Origin: Xiphias gladius
Lineage: Eukaryota; Chordata; Actinopteri; Istiophoriformes; Xiphiidae
DNA length: 64,000 nucleotides
Reading direction: 5' to 3'
NCBI RefSeq assembly: GCF_016859285.1
Contig: NC_053412.1
Coordinates: forward strand, 3,973,289-4,037,288
In this document: one piece after another, positions 12,606-23,168 of the stretch
Layout: the number at the start of each line of letters is the position of its first letter
Numbering within the stretch: position 1 is the first letter of the stretch
The notes under the pieces: generated by a model
The model's database searches: none
What the model saw: the letters and a program-made list of their open reading frames with translations, nothing else
What the model was told of the DNA's origin: nothing
Position numbers and translations under genes: made by a program

Positions 12606-13597
12606 GGAATGCCAGCATTGAAATCCAGATTTGGTACAGTACAAGGCTATCCAGTATAACTGAGATCTAGGCAACAGTGATGGTCCAACAACAGTCAGTC
12701 AAACTGCATGTTCATATATTAATACGACTTTTTTTTTTTTTTTTTTTTTTTCCAAGACAGGTTGTTCAAGAGATGATTAATACAAATAAAAAGGTCAAAG
12801 GAAAGCAGTGACAATTAGTCACAACGCTGAAGGAGAACAGAAGACAGGACTTGTCTCAGTGAAACCTGGAAAAAATTATTTGAACAGATTTATAATGTTT
12901 GAGGATTTTTTTTTTTTTTTTTTAATGCCTGACTTATTTTCATCTAAATTCAAATAAATATTTTTTCCAGGGACATGTAAAAAAAAAAAAAAAAAAAAAG
13001 ACACACACAAAGAAGAAAGGAAATCAGGAATGGTCAATTGTCTGGTGATTGTTTTTTTTTTTTTTTATAACAATGTCTTGCATGTTTGCACCCATTTGAT
13101 GACTTAATGATCAAAAAGGTGTTTTACTCAATGATGTTTGTGGAGGTGATCTAGCTAAGCATGTTCTGCTTCTTGAAACAACCCCTACGTTTTCATTTTT
13201 CAGAGTATATAACATATAGCAAGAACCCAACCCTTATACACAGAGAAGTGCATTTATACAGGACTCATGTTGATTAATTACATATTACAACCCTGTGAGG
13301 ATAGAATAAGTACATATACGAGGCACACAGAAATTAAAGATTTATCAGCTATTATTAACCTACTTGTAGTAAACATTTTATTTGAGGATCCTTTGGGCTG
13401 AGTCACCTCTTTCCTCTAATTTGCGAGGATTGTTGCCACTCTTTTGGCAGTTTGTTTGGTCCACTGTCGCTCTATCCGAATGAACAGGTCTGACGGAGCA
13501 TCCGTGCAAAGGCTCATGGGACTTCCACAGCATGTGAGGTCTTGCGGCGCTTCCTCCGTTTTCCTCGGCCTCCGCTGAATGCGCTCCCCCCCGGCGC
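12606..13597 (-). other. probable actr3 3' UTR
   Basis: No other gene lies between the actr3 stop and the candidate signal at 12600. The stretch carries long poly-T tracts on the plus strand at 12729-12750, 12907-12923 and 13051-13066 and a poly-A tract at 12979-12998. The extent is inferred. Confidence 0.4.
12729..13066. repeat. cluster of four long homopolymer A/T tracts
   Basis: Poly-T of about 22 (12729), 17 (12907) and 16 (13051) and poly-A of about 20 (12979) lie within 340 bp. They may be slippage products or retroposon tails. Confidence 0.7.
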
Positions 13598-13693
13598 CTA
13601 GGACATGACTCCGAATACGGGGTTGTGGCGGCAGATGCTCGGCCCGATCTCCTCGTAATCTTTCTTAGTGTGACACACTTGGTAAAACTCAGG
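13598..13693 (-). CDS. actr3: actr3 exon 12 (last)
   Basis: [19 protein letters not shown] and then [16 protein letters not shown]; acceptor TTGGCAG. Confidence 0.97.
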   Translation of the reverse strand, partial: PEFYQVCHTKKDYEEIGPSICRHNPVFGVMS

Positions 13694-16600
13694 CTGCCAA
13701 AACAGAAACGATCCTTGATTACTCTTTACATTTCACAAATAAAAACAATTTGAGAGTGTGTGCTGCACGCAAAAGACTGACAAAAGTTTACCAAAGTCTG
13801 GGGCACGTGGAAAGATTTTGCTCCTTCCCACTTATTTCTGATCAACTCCGTTCAAGTGAAAACTCTCATTAAAAAAACGTTCAGAAGTTTTATATCTGCA
13901 ATTATTTGTTGATATCCAAAATATATGTATTAAAGCGGCAAAGACAAATGATTATGTGTTGTTAAGAGAGGCTGGAAATACTGTTTTGATACTCACAGTA
14001 GACGCCAGCATGGATCCTCCGAACCAGACAGCGTACCTCTGCATGTGGTGAGTGATGACTTGCACATCAATGGGCTTCGGCTGCAAACAACGAGATTTAT
14101 ACTCAATATTTTAAGTAAAAGACCAAAAAAAAAAACCGACTTCCTGGGAACTTTTTCAAAGAGAAAAGGCTAAACTTTTTTCAGCATTCAAGTGCATATC
14201 TGTACAGTCAATATCATAAAAACACAGATGAAGCCAAGGACAACATACAATACTAATCTTGTGTATAAGAGGCTTGTGTAACAAAATTCAGTCATACTTT
14301 TAATGCATTTTCCCCAACTTTTCAATGGTCTATTTTCTGATCTTTCCAAGAAAAATCGATCTCAAAAATAAGGCGGTGGATTAATCTTTGTCCTCTTTCC
14401 CATTTCTTCACCTTCAACTTGCCGCCGCTCAGCTCTTCGCTTATTTTCAGACGTGCGTCCACAGTCCTCTTGAGGTCCCTCTGCAGGCGTCTGCCAAAGT
14501 CCCTGAACATGGTGGAGCCCCCGGAGAGCACGATGTTCTGTGGCACAAGTACACATTAGCAAAAGCAGACAGACTTATGCGTACGTCATACTGCTATTAG
14601 TAGTTGCAGAGGGATTTCTGTACCTTGTACAGTGGACGCCTGACATCAATGGGACAGTTCTGGATGACTTCATCCACCACCTCTGAGATTGGCTGGGTGA
14701 AATCTGGATTGGCAAACTGCACGAGACCAAATTATTAGAAGAAGAAAAAAAAATGGCGTTCTCATAAATCTCATGAATCACTGGTTGTCAAATAAATAAG
14801 CTGAGTGAAAATACTGTTGGTAACAAAAACAGCAGCATGATGAGTACGACACACTAAATTTCCCCAGTTACACACTGCAGCTAAGCTATTATGATAAATA
14901 TGTTTTTCACTTCACCAATTTACTAACTTAATCTTTTTATGAAAGCAAAGATGTATGGCTTTGCTTAAGAATTGCCCAGTTCAAGGAAAATTTTGGAAAA
15001 TCAATTTTCAGGATAAGGAATCCAGCTTTATTTAGGGGCAGATATTAAAAAACACCCTTTCACTCTTGTAGTACTCAAAATGATATTTTTTCTTAACGCC
15101 TCTGCAGACTTACGTTGCCGAAATGTCATTTGCGATCTTGGTTTCTACAGGGCAGAGAAACTGATAAGCCTGGTACTGACCGGTCACATTGTTTCTTCAT
15201 TCGGAGCTAAAATTTTAGGGAGCATCATCTATCAGCAACAGCAGCAGCAGCAGAATCGTGAAGACGATATCTCTTAAAAAAAACAACCCATCGTACCTCA
15301 GGATGGAAAAAGATCTCAGGCCCGAGGAAGCGTTCGTAGCCGACATCGATGGTGAACTCCTTCTTGGTGATTGCGTTGACGCCTGTGTACTGTTTGATCC
15401 ACTTGGAGCCGTCAGTGTCGTACTTGTTAAACTCCTTAACAAGGTCAGGGCAGACATAGCTGAACCGTTCCTAAAAAAGAAAACAAGATATTTCACCTGT
15501 TTTTGCAATGAGTGGCTATCATTAGCATTGGAAGACAATTTGGCAGCTGTGTTTATTAAGTACTGTTCAAAAAATGCGGAGAAAAAAAAAGGAAAATGTC
15601 AGAGTGGGCATCTTTCTATTTTAAACCTCTGACACTCATTTCAGTTCCTTAAGGTGAGGTACAAGTTTTCTGTGACTGCACTGACCTCTAGTGGCCAAAC
15701 TCAGGAATGCATGACAGTGACAGGACAACGTCATGACTTCCTTCCTCGACTGTTGAGGGTTTCGCTTCCTTTTACAGCGCCTTTTTTTTTTTTTTTTTTA
15801 CAGATTTCAGTGCAGAAGCAGAGCATGACTCAAGATGCAAGAACATAACTTCCCTTGCTGATGCTGTGCGGACCGGACAGCTTCATACAGCAAAAATTTT
15901 TTTTTTAACATCAGCAGTTACCGCATATAAAGCTGCACCAGGTCAGGGTTTTGCAGGTGGGTGAGGGGCTTCTCGTCTGGTACAGACCTTTTCTACTCTT
16001 TTCAACTCTACAAGAACTGAGTGTTTAATTTTGGATGGAACATCATTTCTGAGTTTAAACCAAACAGTCTTGCCACTTTACTATAAAGCATCAATTACTG
16101 GCAGTATAGGAGGCCACCTTTTATTGTTTTAAAAAAACAAACAAAAAAAAAAAACAATAAGGGAAATGCAGAAATGAATACTGACCTTGACAGCTTTAGC
16201 CGTCTCCAGGGACTGTTCCGGAGGTATCCCCACCTCTCGTTCCCTCAGCAGCTGTTGGATGAAGTATGTAATGTCTCGACCAGCGATGGGGATGTGCTTA
16301 ATGCAGCTACCGATGACGTAGCCTTCAGCCTGGAACACAAACATGCACGAGTTTGAGGTTGAGAATGAGGAAGAAGCAAAAAAAGAAATCACAGGGGAAA
16401 AAAAAAACAAAAAAAAAACCTACCACTGGGATGACGTGTGTGACGCCGTCTCCACTGTCGATCACAGTCCCCGTCAGTGTCCGCTCTCCAACCTGTCTGG
16501 ATGTCCAGGAGGCAGCCAGCGCCAGGACAGCCTGATGCAGAGAATACAAATTTTAATTGAAACAATTAACAAGACGAATTCTGTCCTAAAAAGCGAGTAG

Positions 16601-19600
16601 AGATAATCAGGGTCAAGCAAGCTAGTAAGGATTCGCTGTCTTATCTCTGTCTGTCTAAATGGCTAAGACATAAAAAATACAGCAAAAATGTCACTTAACA
16701 AACTGCATAATTTAAGGCTTCAAATGAGAGTCTGGTACAATTTTTTACAAGATTCATGCTCTAGATTTCAGGTACACAGAATGATGACATTGTGCAGTGT
16801 TTTGAATCAAGTGGAAATAATCAAATAGACTGCGAAACCTAAAAAGAATAAGTCAAAATAGATATTTCCCGATCAAAACACCCTCTGGATCACATTACAT
16901 TCCAAGATGAAAGAGTCAAATCTAGTTCTATTTATAACCCACGAGTCTTGTTTCAAATGTGTGTCAACTAGTTGTGAGTTCTGTATTTTTAGGCATTTGT
17001 TCAAAATCAGCCATAGTGACTGGCTGAGTAACACCTCAAGAGTGCTTTTAAACTTGCCAGTGTGTTTGTTAGACTTCAGAGAAAATGAACACTGGTTTTG
17101 CCATTGGGCACTTTGGCCTCTTGCTGGTGCTGGAATGTTTCTGGAAACTTACCTGAACGGCAATGTAGAGACCTGGGACGTTGAACGACTCAAACATGAT
17201 CTCTGCTGTGTACTCTCTGTTTTCTGGTGTGTTAAGGGGAGGTTCTGTCTGGATAGAGACAGACACAGAAAACGGACGTGAATACAGTGTGAATATAAAA
17301 CACTATGGCACATTTCATAATTTAAGAGACTGAAGTGCAAGACTTAACTTCAATTATGCCACAGAACATATTTACTGATGAACTTCATCGGGCTTAAATG
17401 TTTCTGAATGACCCTTCATCTGAACTTACATTTTTTGAACAGCTTCCCATATTCTCTACTTTAGTGAAATCTTTGGAAAGTATTATTACATTAAATTATA
17501 CATTTCTTGGTAGAATATTGATTTTTTTTTTGTGTGCAATCATCTCAATATCCTTACACATATCTGGCTCAGGATGAAGTATTAAAATGTTGCTGCTCCT
17601 AGCTCACTGCTTAAGTCCTTGCCTGTGTTGATTTCATCCTTTTTTATGCTTTCCTGATAGCAAACCGTAGCAGCTTCTAAATGTTTTCAGTAGGCGTAGC
17701 ATGTAGTTTTCCCGCTCTATTGTCATACCTAAATATCAGCAACGGTTTTAAGGTTATATACTTAATAAAACAGAAACAGGTGACGACCCCAGATGCTTCT
17801 ATCTTGAAGCAAACGACTTGTGACTTTCAGGACATGACGGGAGGACTTGTGACAGGAACTCTCTCAACAGGAGCTTATAAGACAATTTACTAAAAAAAAA
17901 AATTAAATAAATAAAAATAAAAATGCTCCCTACTCCTTGCCTATCTAAATGCCATTTAATCTGAATTTTAGGTTGTAATCTTAACAATGTATGTAGTTCT
18001 GGTCTTACCAAAAGAAAGTAATGGTCTTCAGGTTCTGCCCGCAGATACTTGAAGATGATCTGCTCCATAAATCTCTCCATCAGGTCCCAGTCTTCCACTA
18101 TCCCATGACGAATGGGCCACTGGGAACGGGAAAAGAAAACAGTGTAAATATCGATGCCCTGCTGAGGCCTAAATCGGACGGCTTCTCGCAGGAAAACCAC
18201 ATCTGACCCAGTTCAACTCGCTCTGTTTACCTTTGTTGCATACGATGGTTTGTCGATGGCTTCATCCCCGATGAAGAAGTCCAGGTCATCCACACCCTTC
18301 ATCATCCTGCGCTGGGCCTGGTCTCCGACCTTGGCTGATTCTTTGATTGCGATACCTGAAGTTGATTAAACAAATATGAGAATTTAACTGAAAACACCTT
18401 TTTGAAATTGATGAAAATAAACAGCTTAAGGTTCCAAGTTTACAAATTCCTGTTGTCCAAATAAATCAACTGATATAACATTATGATCCTGAGCTACGGG
18501 TTAGTTCAAGTATAAGGCTGGTATTATGGAATAATAGTGCATTTGTTGGGGACTGCTTTCAGCGATACAAAACTCAGTTCTTTTAGAATCATCAAGTCAG
18601 CAGCCTTATCCTTGGCAAGTCGTCTAGCTGGTTTCTATCTGACTGAACTGTGTGGTAAAAGGAAGTCGACCTGAAGCTGGCCCCTTGTTGGAAATCATAA
18701 AGGAAGTACCCTCATCGAATAGATGTTTTGTTACAGGGCTGCAACTAGCTGTGGTTACTGCAGGTTCTTTTTTAAATTAATCAATTAATCAGTTTGTCTC
18801 CAAAAGGCCAACACATAGTTTAAAAACGCCTTTTATAATTTCCCACATATCAAGGTGGCATCTTAAAACCCCTTGTTTTGTCCGACTACCAGCCCAAAAT
18901 CCAAAGATAATATTATGTTATGTTTACTGTCATATGTGACCAAGAAAAGAATCAAATCCTCATATCTGAGCAGGTAGAAACAGCAAATATTTGACATTTC
19001 TGTTTTAAAAATGACAAACTGCCTTTTCTCTTTTTACCAAAATAGTTGCCGATTTATTTTCTGTTGATCAACAGAGCGATTTATTGACAAATCGTTATAG
19101 CTGTACTTTGCTTCGTAAATGTAGAAATACAAAAAAAAAAAATACAATTCACAATGTTAAAACAGAACCTTTTAATATAATTTCAATGATTACACTAACA
19201 CTATAAATAATTTACTACAGATTTCTGTAGTTACAATTTAAAAAAAGTTCCGGTTAAAATTACTGTAATTTAATGAACCAAATTTCTGTAGTATTTACTT
19301 ACATGAAGGTATGATGAACTGTGGTTCTGTGTTTCCTGCATAACCAAGCTTTGTGTACCTAAAGGAAAGGAGAAAGAGAGCATAAATGTTTAGTTACAGC
19401 TCTTTCCTTCTGGTAAAAGTGTTTGCTGGAAATCACAGACGAGTAACAGTAAAAAATAATCTGGATAATATGCTTTCTGATGTGAGGATTGTCCAGGAAG
19501 TAACATTAGCTTCAGTAGCTAACAGCAGCTAATTGCAATGATAAAGCAGTATTGAGAATAAAAGCACACAAAATAAAGCAGTCGGGCACTTTGGCGTGCT

Positions 19601-19834
19601 CATTTGTAGCATTTGCCTTGTCTTTATAGACACAATAAGAATAAAGAAGTGAGCAGATGCAGCTGAGTAACGTTAGCACCTTTCAGGCTGAACAGCTACA
19701 CAGCAGGGCGTTAGCTGAAGTTTGACAGCCGCTTATGTGGTCAATGAAAGCCAGGCTAACGCTAACTAGCAATTAGCTTTTCTCACTTACCCTGTGCCAC
19801 AGTCAACAACACAAGCCGGCAGCCGACCAGCCAT
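13598..19834 (-). CDS. actr3: actin-related protein 3 (Arp2/3 complex subunit), complete
   Basis: Twelve exons (minus): 19834-19791, 19358-19303, 18355-18231, 18119-18009, 17248-17153, 16531-16424, 16329-16186, 15470-15297, 14716-14624, 14537-14412, 14080-13997, 13693-13598; total 1257 nt, 418 residues, the usual ACTR3 length. All junctions are GT-AG and in phase. Actin-fold nucleotide motifs are intact: phosphate-1 loop DCGTGYTKLG (residues 11-20), phosphate-2 loop [11 protein letters not shown] (169-179), and the adenosine loop SGGSTMF (322-328). ARP3 pairs with ARP2 in the seven-subunit Arp2/3 complex, which nucleates branched actin filaments in the cytoplasm at lamellipodia and endocytic sites (family knowledge). 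The start follows GCAAGC-ATG and matches the conserved [15 protein letters not shown]. Nothing is broken. Introns are 65-940 bp, compact as in fish. Confidence 0.97.
13997..14080 (-). CDS. actr3: actr3 exon 11
   Basis: [20 protein letters not shown] then GGSMLAST; acceptor TTTGCAG, donor GTGAGT. Confidence 0.97.
14412..14537 (-). CDS. actr3: actr3 exon 10
   Basis: [19 protein letters not shown] through SGGKLK, which holds the adenosine-binding loop. The donor is GTGAAG, weaker than its neighbours but fixed by phase and by the conserved K/PKPID junction. Confidence 0.96.
14624..14716 (-). CDS. actr3: actr3 exon 9
   Basis: [20 protein letters not shown] then [11 protein letters not shown]; acceptor GTGCAG, donor GTACAG. 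Confidence 0.97.
15239..15253. repeat. short (CAG)5 in actr3 intron 8
   Basis: Five CAG units lie 44-58 bp past the exon 8 donor. Confidence 0.8.
15297..15470 (-). CDS. actr3: actr3 exon 8
   Basis: [20 protein letters not shown] through [11 protein letters not shown], 58 codons; acceptor TTTTTAG, donor GTACGA. Confidence 0.97.
16186..16329 (-). CDS. actr3: actr3 exon 7
   Basis: [20 protein letters not shown] through ETAKAVK, 48 codons; acceptor TTCCAG, donor GTCAGT. Confidence 0.97.
16424..16531 (-). CDS. actr3: actr3 exon 6
   Basis: [20 protein letters not shown] then [16 protein letters not shown], which holds the second phosphate-binding loop; donor GTAGGT. Confidence 0.97.
17153..17248 (-). 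CDS. actr3: actr3 exon 5
   Basis: [20 protein letters not shown] then [12 protein letters not shown]; acceptor ATCCAG, donor GTAAGT. Confidence 0.97.
18009..18119 (-). CDS. actr3: actr3 exon 4
   Basis: [20 protein letters not shown] through EPEDHYFLL; acceptor TTCCCAG, donor GTAAGA. Confidence 0.97.
18231..18355 (-). CDS. actr3: actr3 exon 3
   Basis: Completes Cys34, then [20 protein letters not shown] through KPSYATK; acceptor CTTCAG, donor GTAAAC. Confidence 0.97.
18735..19105. repeat. decayed dispersed repeat in actr3 intron 2
   Basis: It begins AGGGCTGCAACTA, ends near CGTTATAGCTGTACT, and has AATTAATCAATTAATCAG and AAAATAGTTGCCGATTTATTT inside. These match a very common teleost dispersed repeat that starts GGGCTGCAAC, ends in TTGCAGCTCT and is rich in ATCGATTA motifs (recalled pattern, not searched). 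The near-inverted ends suggest a non-autonomous DNA element. Confidence 0.6.
19303..19358 (-). CDS. actr3: actr3 exon 2
   Basis: [18 protein letters not shown], 56 nt, split codons at both ends; acceptor CTTTAG, donor GTAAGT. Confidence 0.96.
19791..19834 (-). CDS. actr3: actr3 exon 1 (start)
   Basis: [14 protein letters not shown] plus two bases of Gly; donor GTAAGT. A short 5' UTR intron is possible: donor GTGAGT at 19945-19940 and acceptor TGTAG ending at 19856, about 90 nt. It is unproven. Confidence 0.96.
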
Positions 19835-20089
19835 GCTTGCTCTCCTTTAATCTACCTACAGGTAAATATATCAGGCGCCCGATATGAACGTATATCTCAA
19901 CGGTAACCAGTATAAATCGCAGCAGCCTGAATGAACAGCACTCACGTCCGACTCGGGAAAGCTTCCGGGTTCGGTGAAATTTCTTCTAGTGCAGAGTCAG
20001 CAGCTTCGAAGGCGCAACACTGCCGAAAGTGGATGAAGGCTGTTACTGCAATCGAGTTAGAAATATAATTGTATTTTTTTTAGATTCAA

Positions 20090-21000
20090 TTTACCAAATT
20101 AAAAATAAAAACTATATACACTTTTATAATGACAAAGTCTCCAGTTTTAAGTAAAACGTCCTTAATTTCAGATATGTTTTTTCCTGGTTCAAAGATTTTG
20201 AAAAAATTTTGAAAAAATTTAAGTTGTATTTGAGGAAGATTCAAAATTTTTAACCGCCACTTGCGCAAACAACATCTCCAGTCACATGCAGGATGGTACG
20301 GAGTAGGTGACCTGTGCAATTTTTCAGTATATAAAAATGTAGAATGCATATGTATATGCAAACTATACAATAACAATAAGAACTAAAAAATTCTGTAAAT
20401 TAAACTAAAAAAAAGAAATAAAGGGAACCTTTTTAGTAGCACATTTTATTTGTTGGAATTTTTGTAAAATTTATGGCTGTAAGCTATGATTTAAAATCTG
20501 CCAAATTAAAAATAAATACAGTATATACTTATATAATAATAAAGGTAAAATATAATTTATGTCTAGTGATTTCTTTTGATTACACAATAAAAACAAAGAA
20601 AGAAAGAAAAAAAAAACACGTAGCATAAAAAGAAACTTAAGTTGTGTTATAGGAAGTATTGAAGGTTTTATTTGTCACTTGCTCAAACAATATGAGAAAT
20701 GCAGGATGGCATACTCTTAAGTTCAATAAGTAATAAAGAGTAAAAGAAAAGTGGGATAAATAAAGATAAATAAGAGTAAAAGAATTAGTAAAACAAGAAA
20801 TATATATAACTATTAGATTGCTGAAATGCATATCATATACTTGGTAGGTAGGCGAGCTGTGAAATTGTCTTTTTTTGTGTGTGTCACACAATGTCACAAT
20901 GGTAATGCAAACTACACTATAAGAACTAAAGACTTCACAAACTATACATAAAGGACCAAAGGGAAATTTCTTTTCAAGCAGATTTTATTTGTGTGGAATG
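20090..21000. repeat. tandemly duplicated AT-rich unit (two diverged copies)
   Basis: Copy A (about 20090-20465) and copy B (about 20495-21000) share blocks in the same order: CCAAATTAAAAATAAA (20094, 20502), TTAAGTTGT (20219, 20637), TGCAGGATGG (20287, 20700), TGCAAACTA...ATAAGAACTAAA (20357, 20906) and ATTTTATTTGT (20444, 20982). The growing offset (408 to 540 bp) shows insertions in copy B. I see no intact coding capacity, and the origin is unknown. Confidence 0.65.
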
Positions 21001-23093
21001 GAATGTTAGAGGGTTTGTGTTGTTTGTCTCACAAAAGTTCCACCACTGTTAGTGCCTCAGAAAGTCCCTGTGGGCAGGGCACGTGTACGTGCATGACACG
21101 GAAAATAACCTAACTAACCAGCGATATCATTGATGTAAATGACATTTTCATATACTGTATCGTGTTCACGTTTAAAATACAAATATAATCACTTTCTAAA
21201 GTTTACAGTGTTAAAAACAAAGTTGCCACCAGGCCGGTAAGCAGATTCTCCATTGAACAAAAAAAAAAATGGTAACTGACCTCATCTCACCCTGCTGACT
21301 CCGCCAGATGATATCAATGATTTAGGTGCCATCAGGGGCCAGACACCCTCCACGACTGCATGGAGGGCCACTGATAAAGACGATATATGAGCAGGAAGGA
21401 GCTTTAGGGCTGGATTCTAGGTCCGTAGCGCCTCACCACATTAGAGCCAATCCCAGGGCCTGAGAACATTGGCCCTTTGTCCTCAGGCAGACTCATCACT
21501 CACACAGGAGTCTCTTCACCACAACGAGTCTCCTAGAAAAGCCCTTGGCTCTGCTGCTCCTGATAGAAACACTCCCGGTCTCCTTCGCCGCGGAGCCGTG
21601 CCACTTGATGGACACTCTCTATTGAGAAGTGTAGGTGGAACAATTTGTTTCATCACTGTCAGTGCTGGAGCAAAGATTTGCCAGGAGCCCACTATCGGTG
21701 GACTTTCCTTTTACATCACAGAGACAAATGACACAAAACACAGGTGGCGCCTTTTGTCCTCTCTTTTTAGCGGAACAGAGCACCAGCGTCATCCCATAAT
21801 GATAGCAAAACACAAGAACTGGTTGTATTATTCACAAACAACTCCTCTTTCTCCGTCATTACACCAGCTCGTGCGAGCGCTTTCTACTCCTGTGTGTCAC
21901 TGTTTTGAATGCTAGAGGGCACCAGTGCTCTCACTTTTGAGAAACAACTGAGCCTTACAAACCATCACGAGCTGTAATTAAATACAAAACAAGATAATTT
22001 GTTTTTAGCCGTGCAGCCTCACCACCACCGGCTCAATCATTCTGACCCCTCTATAAAACATCCTTCCTGGGATGGAATAATCAGTGTAACGAGGGATTTT
22101 TACAACCCTTCTTCAAGCCACTTCTCTTTTATTTTGCAGGCCCATGCAGAGGTTCAATGTATTTAACACTAGTCTGATGCTTGTTAACTTCCCCACAGCT
22201 GCAGATTAATATCCTCTTTGCACCCCTGTAACTTCGGGGGGATTGTAATTGTGTTTACTTTTCTTTATGGGCCCTACTTACTGGAATGAAGATTTTTGTT
22301 AGTGCACTAAAGTGGATTAGAGTGAAAGTAAAGTCTGGTGAAGGAGCCTGTATCAGGTTGACTGCTAAGTCATCAGGTTTAGGATAACTGTTGAGGCAGC
22401 ATATACCTTCCTCAGCCTTGATCTTATTCATATCCAATGTAATACTGTATGTTTAATGGAATTTAATAGAGTTTCATTATTGTTTAGCTGTTTCATCAAA
22501 AAACAAAACGAGGCCTGTTGATGGCTAGGTTCATTCCGGAGTTACAACAAGTGAACATAAATGAGGTTAGATGCATTTAAGTGGGCTGGCTCTGATTCAT
22601 TATATCTATATACACTGCACAGTATCTATATTGCTGGACTGAGGGTAACTGACTCTCTGGAGGTTTTTGATCTTGCTGTCCTCTGTTAGTCCTGCGATTT
22701 GTACCTGAAACACTTCCCGCCCACAGCAGAGCAGATAATTCCCCCCTTATTTCCAATACACTTCGTCTACTCAGTAAACAAAGTAAATGAGTTGAGGTCC
22801 CTCATCAACTGAAGTATTCCCACTGCCAGGGCCCTAATATGAGTGTGTTTGCATGCACGTCATTAGAGCAAGGCAGAGGTGGGCCTTATTATTTTTAATA
22901 ATCTCCTGTTTTCGCTGCTTCTTATCCCTGGGAGATCTTCAGTCGGCACTTCCCCTCCATGATCGTCAGTCCCGACTCCTTCCACCACCTCCTCATCTGT
23001 GTTCGGGCTTAATGATGCTCTGCCATACAGGCGCGCCCTCACACTGCAGGATGCTTTGGCGGCTAATAGACCCAGAGTTTAAGCTGCTATAGT

Positions 23094-23094
<1 letters not shown>

Positions 23095-23164
<70 letters not shown>
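23095..23164. repeat. (CA)n microsatellite
   Basis: About 35 uninterrupted CA units. Confidence 0.95.

Positions 23165-23168
<4 letters not shown>

Noticed and set aside
15215..15538. Minus-strand frame overlapping actr3 exon 8
   Set aside because: It is a shadow frame of the real exon, whose frame matches ARP3 exactly.
21469..21915. 148-codon plus-strand open frame
   Set aside because: No recognisable domain, no flanking splice sites, no upstream promoter-like features; residue usage looks random.
23095..23164. Tandem array considered as CRISPR-like
   Set aside because: It is a plain dinucleotide microsatellite without spacers; no CRISPR array is present in the window.
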